A stretch of 64,000 nucleotides of DNA. Origin: Pseudomonadota bacterium. Its GTDB lineage: Bacteria; Pseudomonadota; Alphaproteobacteria; Reyranellales; Reyranellaceae. The stretch lies in the NCBI GenBank assembly GCA_018242505.1, contig JAFEBU010000044.1, positions 50,683 to 114,682 on the forward strand. The letters are read 5' to 3'. Under the pieces are notes generated by a model. The model was not told where the DNA came from. It saw only the letters and a program-made list of their open reading frames with translations, and made no database searches. How positions within the stretch are numbered: position 1 is the first letter of the stretch; every line of letters starts with the position of its first letter. Made by a program: the position numbers and the translations under genes. Shown piece by piece: positions 44,310 through 52,205 of this stretch.

Positions 44310-44702
44310 ATGCCCATTCAATTCGCAATCGATCACGACAAGCGCTTCGTCCATGCGCGAACCGAAGGTATCGTTACCCTTCAGGACATCGAGGCCTATC
44401 TCGACGCCGTGGTCGTGCAAGACGCTATGCCCTATCCCAAGCTGTTCGACTGTACCGACATCATTGCCGAATACAGCGACGACGAAGTCATGTTGCTGGG
44501 CGCGCGGGTCAGCGCCTATGCCGCTCTCGATCCGCGCGGACCAGTGGCCTTCGTCGCGGTGACTGACCAGGCTACCGAAATCGTGGATCGATTCATCAAT
44601 CTCGGCGGCGCCAAACGTCCGGCGAAACTGTTCAGGTCGGAAGCCGAGGCCCGCAAATGGCTGGCGACCCAGCCTGCCGTCACTGCGCCGCCGACAGCGT
44701 GA
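44310..44702 (+). CDS. Conserved hypothetical protein, STAS/SpoIIAA-like appearance
   Basis: 130-residue soluble protein. Strand-helix pattern FAIDHDKRFVHARTEGIVTLQDIEAYL, then PKLFDCTDIIAEY and a later GPVAFVAVTDQATEIVDRF resembles the SpoIIAA/STAS-like fold of small acceptor proteins, but no defining residue is visible and I do not recognise the family with certainty. GGAGG 4 bp before the ATG. Follows the NTF2-like gene by 49 bp; its last 23 bp overlap the end of the opposing DUF934 gene. Confidence 0.6.
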   Translation: MPIQFAIDHDKRFVHARTEGIVTLQDIEAYLDAVVVQDAMPYPKLFDCTDIIAEYSDDEVMLLGARVSAYAALDPRGPVAFVAVTDQATEIVDRFINLGGAKRPAKLFRSEAEARKWLATQPAVTAPPTA

Positions 44703-45144
44703 CACTGCGGTGCTGCAACCGGAGCTGCGAGACCGTCGGCCGACCGTCCTCGGTGGGCTGGTAGACGACGCTGAACAGCGTGCGCGCCTTCAGGAGCGCC
44801 TCACCGAAGCCCTTCTGATCGCTTTCGAAGGAATCGAAGCCGCAACGCAGCAGGAAGGGCAGCTGATCCTGCAACACGCCGCCGGTCGCCCGCAATTCGC
44901 CGCGATAGCCCAGCCGCTCACGCAGGATACGCGCCTGGCTATAAGCCCGACCGTCGCTGAATTTCGGGAAGTGAAGCGTAATCAACGCCAGGCCTGCCAG
45001 CCGCGGCTGCAAACTGGTCACATCATCGGTGTTGGCAAGCGCAACAGCCGTGGAGCTGCGATCCTTGAACCACTCCGCCAACGGCATGGGCACTGGGCCA
45101 TCATTTACAACCGGCGTGGCCGAGCCTTCTCTAAACAGTGGCAT
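44680..45144 (-). CDS. DUF934 domain-containing protein of the sulfite reductase operon
   Basis: 154 residues: LALITLHFPKFSDGRAYSQARILRERLGYRGELRATGGVLQDQ-like core with the conserved F-SDGR-Y-QAR-LRER motif and FGEALLKARTLFSVVYQP at the end, which defines DUF934. The family is nearly always next to sulfite/nitrite reductase genes and is thought to help assimilatory sulfur metabolism; its biochemical role is unknown. It starts 14 bp inside the reductase gene. Its 3' end overlaps the opposing gene by 23 bp. Confidence 0.9.
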   Translation of the reverse strand: MPLFREGSATPVVNDGPVPMPLAEWFKDRSSTAVALANTDDVTSLQPRLAGLALITLHFPKFSDGRAYSQARILRERLGYRGELRATGGVLQDQLPFLLRCGFDSFESDQKGFGEALLKARTLFSVVYQPTEDGRPTVSQLRLQHRSVTLSAAQ

Positions 45145-46804
45145 AGACCCGATCCTTGAAGGGCTGGATGCCGATGCGCCGATAGGTATCGACGAAGCGC
45201 TCGCCATCGGTGCGGACTTCGAGATAGGTCGCGACCAGCGTATCGACCGCCTCGACGACCCTCTCCGCCGGCACCGCCGGTCCGAGGATCGTGCCGAGCG
45301 CGGTATGGCCGAAATCGACGTCGCCGCCCAGGCTGATCTGGTAGAGTTCGGCCCCGTTCTTGTCGACACCCAGGATGCCGATGTGGCCCACATGATGGTG
45401 ACCGCAGGCATTGATGCAGCCGGAGATCTTGATCTTGAGATCGCCGATATCGTGCTGGCGCGCCAGGGCCGCAAAGTGATTGGAGATGCGCTGCGCCACC
45501 GGGATCGAACGTGCATTGGCAAGCGCGCAATAATCGAGGCCCGGGCAGGCGATGATGTCGGTGATCTTGCCGATATTGGCTTCGGCGAAGCCCAGCCGGC
45601 CGAGAGCGCGATAGACCGCCGGCAGATCCTCGATCGCAACGTGCGGCAGCACGAGATTCTGCTCGTGGCTGACGCGGATCTCGCTGAAACTATAGGCATC
45701 GGCGATGTCGGCCACCCCTTCCATCTGGGCCGCGCTGGCGTCGCCCGGCGGCGCACCCGCGGGCTTCAGCGACGCCGTCACGATCGCATGACCGGGCGCC
45801 CGATGAGGTGCGACATTCGATTTGAGCCAAAGCGCGAAGTTCCGGTCCTCGAGCTTCAACGCCTCGACCTCGGGGACACGCGTACGTTTGGACTGCAGCG
45901 GCGGCGGCGCGAACTGCCGCGCGATCGCCTCGATGGTCTCGGGGGCGAGCTTGAGCGCGCTGTCCTTCATCGACTCGTATTCGGCCTCGACCTCCTCGCG
46001 CATCTTCTCCGCACCGATCTCGTGCACCAGGATCTTGATGCGTGCCTTGAAGAGATTGTCGCGCCGGCCGTGGCGATTGTAGACGCGCAGAGTCGCCTCG
46101 AGATAGGCGAGCAACTCGTCCTTGGGCAGGAACTCGCGCAGTGTCTTGCCGATCATTGGAGTCCGACCGAGGCCGCCGCCGACGATCACCTCGAACCCGG
46201 CCTCGCCCTCCCCGTTGCGCCAGAAACGCAAGCCGATGTCGTGGACACGCACCGCGGCGCGGTCGTTAGGTGAGCCGGTGATCGCGATCTTGAACTTGCG
46301 CGGCAGGAAACTGAACTCGGGATGCAGCGTCGACCACTGCCGGACGATCTCGCACCATACGCGTGGATCCTCGATCTCGTCCGCTGCCGCGCCGGCAAAA
46401 TGATCGGCCGTAGTGTTGCGCACGCAGTTGCCGCTGGTCTGGATCGAGTGCATGTCGACTTCGGCAAGGGCCGCAATCGCATCGGGCGCCTGCTCAAGCT
46501 TGATCCAATTGAGCTGCAGGTTCTGGCGCGTGGTGAAATGACCGTAGCCGCGGTCGTACGTGCGGCTGATCTCGGCGAGCTTGCGCAGTTGCCGCGACGA
46601 CAGCGTGCCGTAGGGGATGGCGATCCGCAGCATGTAGGCATGGAGCTGCAGATAGAGCCCGTTGGTCAGACGCAGCGGCTTGAATTGGTCCTCGGTCAGC
46701 TCGCCAGCCAGCCGGCGACGCACCTGATCGCGGAACTGCTCGACGCGCTCGGCCACCAGCCTGCGGTCGTAGTCGTCGTAGCGATAGAAATGAGCGTCAG
46801 GCAT
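45131..46804 (-). CDS. Assimilatory nitrite/sulfite reductase, siroheme-[4Fe-4S] enzyme
   Basis: 557 residues with two ferredoxin-like half domains (GYGHFTTRQNLQLNWI and SEIRVSHEQNLVLPHV) and two siroheme-[4Fe-4S] domains. The cluster ligands are in CPGLDYC (about residue 420) and GCINACGHH (about 460), so it is catalytically complete. It reduces sulfite to sulfide, or nitrite to ammonia, with six electrons. The neighbourhood (cysG-like, DUF2849, DUF934) favours sulfite. ATG at 46804 lies within the DUF2849 gene (8-bp overlap). Confidence 0.92.
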   Translation of the reverse strand: MPDAHFYRYDDYDRRLVAERVEQFRDQVRRRLAGELTEDQFKPLRLTNGLYLQLHAYMLRIAIPYGTLSSRQLRKLAEISRTYDRGYGHFTTRQNLQLNWIKLEQAPDAIAALAEVDMHSIQTSGNCVRNTTADHFAGAAADEIEDPRVWCEIVRQWSTLHPEFSFLPRKFKIAITGSPNDRAAVRVHDIGLRFWRNGEGEAGFEVIVGGGLGRTPMIGKTLREFLPKDELLAYLEATLRVYNRHGRRDNLFKARIKILVHEIGAEKMREEVEAEYESMKDSALKLAPETIEAIARQFAPPPLQSKRTRVPEVEALKLEDRNFALWLKSNVAPHRAPGHAIVTASLKPAGAPPGDASAAQMEGVADIADAYSFSEIRVSHEQNLVLPHVAIEDLPAVYRALGRLGFAEANIGKITDIIACPGLDYCALANARSIPVAQRISNHFAALARQHDIGDLKIKISGCINACGHHHVGHIGILGVDKNGAELYQISLGGDVDFGHTALGTILGPAVPAERVVEAVDTLVATYLEVRTDGERFVDTYRRIGIQPFKDRVYATV

Positions 46805-47111
46805 AACGCACCGACTCGGCCGCGATGGCGGCAAAGGTGAGACCCGCTGCCCGGATCTTTTCCCTGAGCGAAAGCGGTTCGATCCGTCCCGCCCCGTCCT
46901 CGGTGACGGCCACCAGGAACGGATCGACGACCGTGGCGGATTCCGCACGAGCGCGCTCAAGCAGGCGTTCGGCCGCCTTCTCGTCCCGTGCGACGTCAGC
47001 ACGATCGAGCCGATCCGTCCACTGCGCGGCGGCATCGAGGAAAACCACCATGCCGTCGACCAGGCGGTTTGCGGATGCGACCTGGAGATCGCCTCTGAGA
47101 TTCTTGGCCAT
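46797..47111 (-). CDS. DUF2849 domain-containing protein
   Basis: 104 residues: ASANRLVDGMVVFLDAAAQWTDRLDRADVARDEKAAERLLERA-type N-terminal half, then VVDPFLVAVTEDGAGRIEPLSLREKIRAAGLTF. This is DUF2849, a small protein found almost only in alphaproteobacterial sulfite reductase operons, possibly an accessory or electron-transfer adaptor; function unproven. Its ATG overlaps the stop of cysG by one base (TAATG), and it overlaps the reductase by 8 bp. Confidence 0.9.
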   Translation of the reverse strand: MAKNLRGDLQVASANRLVDGMVVFLDAAAQWTDRLDRADVARDEKAAERLLERARAESATVVDPFLVAVTEDGAGRIEPLSLREKIRAAGLTFAAIAAESVRYA

Positions 47112-48451
47112 TACGATACCTGTTCGAGGAGTTGTTCTTCACTGGCGGCAAAGGCTGCGACCTCGCCGACGATGATCAGGCTGGGACCGGCGTCGCCGCG
47201 GGAGGTGTGCGAGACGGCGAGCCGCGCCAGATCCGAAAGACGGCCGACCGAAACCCGTTCATCCGGTCGGGTACCATTTTCGACAATGGCGACTGGCATG
47301 GATGGGGATGTGCCGGCACCCAGCAGTCTGTCGCGCACGGAAGCAGCTTCCGTCGCGCCCATATAGACGGCCACGGTGTGGCCCCGGGCGGCCAGCGTCG
47401 GCCAGTCGGCGGCATGCGCGCCTGCGGCGGAGTGGCCGCTCACGAACGTGACGGCAGAGGCAAGACGTCGGTGCGTCAGGGGAATACCGACCGATGCGGC
47501 GACGCCCAGCGCCGCCGTGATGCCGGGAACGACCGAAACCGGAAGGCCTGCTGCGCGCAATGCCTCGACCTCCTCGCCGCCTCGCCCGAACACAAAGGGA
47601 TCGCCGGCCTTGAGCCGCACGACCGTCTCGCCGGCCCGCACGCGGCGAATCATCTCGGCCTCGATATCCTTCTGCGCCCAGCCCGCCTGGCCCTTGCGCT
47701 TGCCGACGGAGATCCGTTCGGCATCGCGGCGCGCTCGGCCAAGAATGGCCGGCGGCACGAGATCGTCGTGCAGGATGACGTCCGCGTCCTGCAGGAGTCG
47801 CGCCGCCCGTAGCGTCAGGAGATCGGGATCGCCCGGTCCTGCTCCGACGATGTACGCACCGCCGATCGGTCTCTCCGCCTGGCGGACGGCATGGAGATCG
47901 CCAATCACAAGGCGTCGCGCGCCAGACGCATCGCCTGTCAAAGCAAGACGGCCAGCCGGCCCCTCGATCAACCGGCGCCAGAAGGCACGTCTGGCGCCAG
48001 GATCGGCGATCAGACCGTTCACCTGGGCTCGGAAGGATGCGGCGAGCCTCGCGAGTGCGCCGATACGCTCGGGCAACAGGGCCTCGATCCGTCCACGCAA
48101 TATCGTCGCGAATGTGGGAGAGGCTCCGCCAGTCGACACCGCCACCACCACCTCGTCGCGGTCGATGATCGCCGGCACGATGAAGTCGCTGAGGTCCGGG
48201 CAGTCGACAACATTCACCGGCACGCAGGCTTGCCGGATGATATCGACGGCAAGCCTGTCGTGTTCGAAATCGCCCGTGGCAACAAAGGCCGCCGCAACTC
48301 CACCAAGATCCCCGGACGCAGCCGCTTCGAGGCGCCTAACCAGCGCGCCCGCCGATTGCGCCAGCATGGCCCGCCTTTCGGCAGCAGCCCCCTGCCCGAC
48401 CACGACCACGGTGCGACCCGCAAGACCAAAGAAGAGCGGCAGATATTTCAT
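47111..48451 (-). CDS. cysG: Siroheme synthase (bifunctional SUMT and precorrin-2 dehydrogenase/ferrochelatase)
   Basis: 446 residues. The N-terminal domain (1-210) is the dehydrogenase/ferrochelatase: YLPLFFGLAGRTVVVVGQGAAAERRA and VVAVSTGGASPTFATILRGRIE. The C-terminal domain (about 215-446) is uroporphyrinogen-III methyltransferase: AYIVGAGPGDPDLLTLRAARLL, VRLKAGDPFVFGRGGEE, and PVSVVPGITAALGVAA. Together they convert uroporphyrinogen III to siroheme, the cofactor of the downstream reductase. It starts at 48451 inside the stop of a 47-codon membrane-peptide ORF (ATGA). Confidence 0.95.
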   Translation of the reverse strand: MKYLPLFFGLAGRTVVVVGQGAAAERRAMLAQSAGALVRRLEAAASGDLGGVAAAFVATGDFEHDRLAVDIIRQACVPVNVVDCPDLSDFIVPAIIDRDEVVVAVSTGGASPTFATILRGRIEALLPERIGALARLAASFRAQVNGLIADPGARRAFWRRLIEGPAGRLALTGDASGARRLVIGDLHAVRQAERPIGGAYIVGAGPGDPDLLTLRAARLLQDADVILHDDLVPPAILGRARRDAERISVGKRKGQAGWAQKDIEAEMIRRVRAGETVVRLKAGDPFVFGRGGEEVEALRAAGLPVSVVPGITAALGVAASVGIPLTHRRLASAVTFVSGHSAAGAHAADWPTLAARGHTVAVYMGATEAASVRDRLLGAGTSPSMPVAIVENGTRPDERVSVGRLSDLARLAVSHTSRGDAGPSLIIVGEVAAFAASEEQLLEQVS

Positions 48452-48591
48452 GACACCAGGATGCGCAGGCCGACGGCGAGGGCGATCATGGCCATGACCT
48501 GGGCCGCGGCCCGGAGCCACAGGATCGTGTCCGGATGCCGCTCATGGAAGCGGCGCCAGGGGCTTGTCGCGAAAAGGTCGGTCTGGGCCAC
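48448..48591 (-). CDS. Small membrane protein (47 residues) heading the siroheme/sulfite operon
   Basis: GTG-started ORF with a GGAG ribosome-binding site at 6 bp (48598-48601). The peptide has a polar N-terminal half (AQTDLFATSPWRRFHERHPD) and one hydrophobic helix (ILWLRAAAQVMAMIALAVGL) ending RILVS. Its TGA overlaps the cysG ATG (ATGA), so translation would be coupled. Ribosome-binding site, coupling, codon use and an amphipathic-to-hydrophobic layout argue that it is real. It is below the length cutoff of most annotation pipelines. Function unknown; a membrane tether or regulator for the sulfite pathway is conceivable. Confidence 0.62.
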   Translation of the reverse strand: MAQTDLFATSPWRRFHERHPDTILWLRAAAQVMAMIALAVGLRILVS

Positions 48592-48742
48592 GGGATGCTC
48601 CGACTGCGGTCACGCTTTCGATCTGGCGCTTTTTCGCATGTTCGCCAGAACGTGAATTTCCGAAGGTTTTGCGGTTCCCGACAAAATCTTTCGTGGGGGC
48701 GTGTCGGCGAGAAAAATCCACCCTGCGGACCTGTCGCCCCCC

Positions 48743-48770
48743 CTTGAAGGCCGGCCAACCCTCCCTAAAT
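48743..48770 (+). promoter_or_regulatory. RpoH (sigma-32)-type heat-shock promoter of the Hsp20 gene
   Basis: CTTGAAG (48743-48749) and CCCTAAAT (48763-48770), 13 bp apart, resemble the sigma-32 consensus (CTTGAAA and CCCCATNT with a short spacer). The predicted start of transcription, about 48777, gives a leader of some 60 nt that contains the ROSE-like hairpins. Seen by eye; no scoring was done. Confidence 0.65.
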
Positions 48771-48777
48771 CCTCGAT

Positions 48778-48833
48778 GTCGACCGCGCCCATACCGGGGC
48801 GGCGACATCTGACATCGCTCATCTAGGAGGATG
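48778..48833 (+). ncRNA. ROSE-like RNA thermometer in the Hsp20 5' leader
   Basis: Hairpin 1: GTCG-CCGC-CCC (48778-48790) with GGG-GCGG-CGAC (48796-48806), single bulges. Hairpin 2: the leader segment CATCGCTC (48813-48820) pairs with GAGGATG (48827-48833), sequestering the ribosome-binding site AGGAGG (48825-48830). It contains TCGCT, matching the ROSE signature UYGCU, with the characteristic G-G opposition (48817/48830) and unpaired pyrimidine 48816. ROSE elements are known in front of alphaproteobacterial small heat-shock genes and melt on warming to expose the site. Confidence 0.72.
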
Positions 48834-48839
48834 ACTAAA

Positions 48840-49286
48840 ATGCGTGGATTCGACTATTCGCCGTTCTATCGTGCCACTGTCGGCTTCGACCGGGTTTTTG
48901 ACCTGCTCGACAACGTCGCGGGCCAGGCATCCAGCAACGGCTACCCGCCCTACAATATCGAGAAGGCAGGCGAGAATGCCTACCGCATCGTGATGGCAGT
49001 CGCGGGCTTCGCCGAGGCGGAGCTGAATGTGACCCAGAAGGAGAATGAGCTCCTGGTCACCGGCCAGAGCGCGCCGAACGCCGACGAGGGCAAGCAATAT
49101 CTCTATCGCGGCATCGCCGGACGCAACTTCGAGCGTCGGTTCCAGCTCGCCGACCATGTGAAGGTCACGGGCGCGAGTCTCACCAACGGCCTGCTGACGA
49201 TCGAGCTGCAGCGCGAGATTCCGGAAGAGAAGAAGCCCCGCGCCATCGAAATCAAGGCCGAGGCCAAGCCGGCCCTGACGCACTAA
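48840..49286 (+). CDS. Hsp20/IbpA-family small heat-shock protein
   Basis: 148 residues. N-terminal [23 protein letters not shown] as in IbpA-type proteins, alpha-crystallin domain about 38-125 ([50 protein letters not shown]), and a C-terminal extension PRAIEIKAE in place of the IxI motif. An ATP-independent holdase that keeps unfolded proteins soluble. An ATG at 48831 touches the AGGAGG directly, so the ATG at 48840 (9-bp spacer) is the better start. Controlled by the RpoH-like promoter and ROSE leader. Confidence 0.93.
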   Translation: MRGFDYSPFYRATVGFDRVFDLLDNVAGQASSNGYPPYNIEKAGENAYRIVMAVAGFAEAELNVTQKENELLVTGQSAPNADEGKQYLYRGIAGRNFERRFQLADHVKVTGASLTNGLLTIELQREIPEEKKPRAIEIKAEAKPALTH

Positions 49287-49320
49287 CGTCGATTAACCGG
49301 AACCGTCGTTTCGGTTTGGA

Positions 49321-49352
49321 GGGCGCCGCGGTTGCCGCGGCGCCCTTTCCTT
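49321..49352 (+). terminator. Intrinsic terminator after the Hsp20 gene
   Basis: Perfect 11-bp stem GGGCGCCGCGG (49321-49331) / CCGCGGCGCCC (49335-49345) around TTG, followed by TTTCCTTT. Lies 35 bp after the stop; the convergent hydrolase gene ends 4 bp beyond. Confidence 0.85.
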
Positions 49353-49355
49353 TGA

Positions 49356-50288
49356 TCACTTTACGGCGTGCTTGCCGGTGAGCTGCGGCGTATGCGGCCC
49401 CTCGCCGCCCTTGTCCTTGTGCTGCGAGCGCGTGGTTCGCGCCCAGGTGCGCTTCAGCTCGTCCTTCACGCCGATATGCAGCGTGCCGATCTTCTCCACC
49501 GTAAGCTCGATCTTGTCGCCATCCATGAAGGCGTTCAGCCCGCGATGGTTGGTGCCGGTCGCCAGGATGTCGCCGGGTTCGAGGGCGTGGATGGAACTCG
49601 CCCATTCGATGCAGCGCGGGATCTGATGCGCCATGTCGTTGGTATTGAACTTCTGCATCACCTGCCCGTTGTTGGTCAGCGTGATGTTGAGGTTCTGCGG
49701 GTCGCCAATCTCGTCGGCGGTGACGATCCAGGGGCCGATCGGTGCGAAGGTATCGCGTGACTTCATCTGAAAGAACACGTTGCCCGGCGGCGGCAGGCCC
49801 CGCGCCGAACCGTCGATGAAGCAGGTATAGCCGAAAATGTGCTTCATCGCTTGCGCCTGGGGGACGCACGACGCGCGCCGGCCAATCACCAGCGCAAGCT
49901 CCGCTTCGCCCTCGAAGATCGTGGCGGGGACATCCGGCAGCACCATCGTGTCACCATCGCCGATTATCGCTGTCGCTGCCTTGTGGAAGGCATTGATCTG
50001 CGGCTTCTGCGGCAGCGTGCCGTCCTCCATGTAATTGACAGCCATGCAGACGATATTGCCCGGCTTCGGCACCGGTGGACGCAAGCGCACGTTCTTGAGG
50101 GCAACACCCTTGCCGTCGGCCGCCGCCTTTTCGACCCTGGCCTTGTGGGTGTCCCACGCATCGATAAGGCTGATGATCAGATCCCGGCTGTCGCGATGGG
50201 GGACATCCTTCATGGCGTCGGTGATGTCGACGACCGTCTCGTCCCTGATGACGCCGAGCCGATAGTCGTTGAAATAGCAAAGCTTCAC
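49356..50288 (-). CDS. Fumarylacetoacetate hydrolase family protein (1)
   Basis: 310 residues. C-terminal FAH fold with the metal-binding pattern TIFEGEAELALVIGRRA, then GYTCFIDGSARGLPPPG, DTFAPIGPWIVTADEIGDP and LEPGDILATGTNHRG. The family comprises hydratases, decarboxylases and C-C hydrolases acting on the products of aromatic ring cleavage; which reaction applies is unknown. Unlike the second FAH-family gene it carries a His/Lys-rich C-terminal tail. Begins with GTG at 50288, overlapping the TGA of the upstream decarboxylase-family gene (GTGA). Confidence 0.88.
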   Translation of the reverse strand: MKLCYFNDYRLGVIRDETVVDITDAMKDVPHRDSRDLIISLIDAWDTHKARVEKAAADGKGVALKNVRLRPPVPKPGNIVCMAVNYMEDGTLPQKPQINAFHKAATAIIGDGDTMVLPDVPATIFEGEAELALVIGRRASCVPQAQAMKHIFGYTCFIDGSARGLPPPGNVFFQMKSRDTFAPIGPWIVTADEIGDPQNLNITLTNNGQVMQKFNTNDMAHQIPRCIEWASSIHALEPGDILATGTNHRGLNAFMDGDKIELTVEKIGTLHIGVKDELKRTWARTTRSQHKDKGGEGPHTPQLTGKHAVK

Positions 50289-50617
50289 TTCTTGTCCCCC
50301 TCTTCAAGCACTTCCTTCGCGACATTGGCCGCCGACATTGCCGTGGGCCAACCGGAATAGAAGGCCAGATGCGTGATGAGTTCGATCAGTTCGTCCTTCT
50401 TCACCCCGTTGTTGATCGCCCTGGCGAAATGGCCCCGCTGCTGTTCGGTGCAATTGAGCGCCACCAACGCCGCACAGGTGATGAGACTGCGATCCCGCTT
50501 CGAGAGGCCAGGCCGCTCCCAGACGTCGCCGAACAGGACGTTGTCGGTCAAGTCGATCAGCTTGGGCGCGAAAGACCTCAACCGGTCACGTGGATTGGGG
50601 GTGGGTGGCTTTGACAT
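50285..50617 (-). CDS. Carboxymuconolactone decarboxylase family protein
   Basis: 110 residues of the AhpD/CMD all-helical fold: LIDLTDNVLFGDVWERPGLSKRDRSLITCAALVALNCTEQQ, then HFARAINNGVKKDELIELITHLAFYSGWP and TAMSAANVAKEVLEE. The single Cys is not in the CxxC of peroxidase-type AhpD, so a decarboxylase-like or binding role is more likely. An AAAGGAGG ribosome-binding site precedes the ATG. First gene of a two-gene operon with the FAH protein; divergent from the VOC gene at 50681. Confidence 0.9.
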   Translation of the reverse strand: MSKPPTPNPRDRLRSFAPKLIDLTDNVLFGDVWERPGLSKRDRSLITCAALVALNCTEQQRGHFARAINNGVKKDELIELITHLAFYSGWPTAMSAANVAKEVLEEGDKK

Positions 50618-50680
50618 GCTTTCCTCCTTTTCACCGCGAAGCGGGAACGTTAGCGTTGCCTCAAAGTCTCGGAGGAAACC

Positions 50681-51628
50681 ATGCCTGCAATCAAGGTCGC
50701 CGATTTCGCCTTTCCGCGAATGGAGGCCCCCGACCTCGACGAAATGGAGGAATTTCTCACCCATTTCGGGCTGACCCGCGCCGAACGCACACCGGATGCG
50801 CTCTACATGCGCGGGACGGACGGCAATCATCACCTGCACGTCACCCACAAAGGCGGCACGAAGTTCATCGGTTTCGCCTATCATGCTGCCGACGAGAATG
50901 ATCTGAAGCGGGTCGCCAAACTGCCGGGTGCTTCCGGCATCGAGACCCTGGATGAGCCCGGCGGCGGCAAGCGTGTGCGGCTGACCGAGCCGAACGGCTA
51001 TCAGATCGAGGTCATTGCCGGTCTCGAGCGCGGCGCAGCGCGCAAGCACGATCGCGATCTCGTCAATTCCGGCAGCGAGCCGTCCCGGCGCGTTGGCCGC
51101 GTGATGCGACTTTCCAAGTCGCCGACGCCGATCCAACGCATCGGCCATGGCGTGCTGGCCACACCCAGAGTCAAAGAGACGGTCGCCTGGTTCCGCGACG
51201 CACTGGGCATGATCCGTTCCGATGATGTCTATGCCGGCGAGAAGGAAAACGTCATCGGTTCCTTCAATCGCCTCGACCGTGGCGACGAATATGTCGATCA
51301 CCACGTACTGTTCTGCATCCACAACGAGAAAACCGGCCTCAACCACGTCTCCTACGAAGCGCACGACATCGATGCGATCTTCCAGGATCACGAGTACATC
51401 AAGCGGCTCGGCAAGTACGAGCACATGTGGGGTATCGGCCGGCATCTGCTCGGCAGCCAGGTCTACGACTATTGGAGCGACCCGTGGGGCCGCGTCCATG
51501 AGCGCTGGGCCGACTCCGACCGGCTGAACGCCGCCAACGGCGGTCATGAAATCAGCGCCGAGGAAGGGCTGCAATCGCAGTGGGGCGACCGACCGCCAGA
51601 GCGCTTCATCGGGCATGCCAGCCCCTGA
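50681..51628 (+). CDS. VOC family (extradiol-dioxygenase-like) protein
   Basis: 315 residues with two vicinal-oxygen-chelate domains. The second (about 145-290) carries HGVLATPRVKETVAWFRDALGM, VDHHVLFCIHNEKTGLNHVSYEA and a metal-ligand-type GRVHERWADSD. The His/His/Glu arrangement fits type I extradiol (catechol) dioxygenases or lactoylglutathione-lyase relatives. In this neighbourhood ring cleavage of a catecholic intermediate is the likeliest role (inference). It is the only plus-strand gene of the catabolic locus and faces the 2'-5' RNA ligase remnant. Confidence 0.83.
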   Translation: MPAIKVADFAFPRMEAPDLDEMEEFLTHFGLTRAERTPDALYMRGTDGNHHLHVTHKGGTKFIGFAYHAADENDLKRVAKLPGASGIETLDEPGGGKRVRLTEPNGYQIEVIAGLERGAARKHDRDLVNSGSEPSRRVGRVMRLSKSPTPIQRIGHGVLATPRVKETVAWFRDALGMIRSDDVYAGEKENVIGSFNRLDRGDEYVDHHVLFCIHNEKTGLNHVSYEAHDIDAIFQDHEYIKRLGKYEHMWGIGRHLLGSQVYDYWSDPWGRVHERWADSDRLNAANGGHEISAEEGLQSQWGDRPPERFIGHASP

Positions 51629-51633
51629 TCCGT

Positions 51634-52205
51634 TCAGTGCAGGGGAAAACGGGCGAGGAAGTCGTATCGGCTCTGGCCCAGGAAGCTGTGCACCAGGACG
51701 AACTCGCGCACCCACCAGCCGATGGGTGTGATCGGGTGATCGGGAACGCGATGTTCGTCCCGCAACAAGGTCATATGCGGCGTATACCGGCGGGGAGCTT
51801 CGCCTAAACCTGCCTTCTCCATCACTGCACCCAGCTGCCGTTGCAACATCTCAAGCCCCGCGACGCCGTCGTCACCTCGCAGGACCAGAGCGCCGTTGCT
51901 GAAACTTTGGACTGAATTGAACTCAACTCGGAACGGCACCATCCTCACCTTTCCAGCGACGCCTTTTGTCCGGACAACGTCGTTTGCATCGAGGCCTGGC
52001 CGATCGCCGATATGATGCACTGTGGCGTGAAGCCGACATGGCAACTGCGGCCTGCCCTCAGTTCGTGGCCGATGCGCAGTCGGTAAGTGAGTCGGCTTAT
52101 GGCTTTGGCAACCTCGGGATCGGGAAAGATCCCGAGGAACAGGCGGTCGGTCTCCACCTGAAATGGCATTGGATCCGAAGGGCGAAGCCCGATGCGCATC
52201 GTCAC
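51634..52205 (-). pseudogene. thpR: 2'-5' RNA ligase family gene, frameshifted
   Basis: The N-terminal part (GTG at 52205: MPFQVETDRLFLGIFPD, ISRLTYRLRIGHELR) is in one frame. The rest (RLHATVHHIGDRPGL ... RYTPHMTLLRDEHRV ... QSRYDFLARFPLH) is in another, the switch falling near 52045. Both HxT/V motifs of the ligase/phosphodiesterase fold (HATV and HMTL) survive, so one base gained or lost would explain it. The reading is either a recent pseudogene or a sequencing error. The start overlaps the stop of the upstream FAH-family gene (GTGA), which suggests the intact form was part of the operon. Confidence 0.72.
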
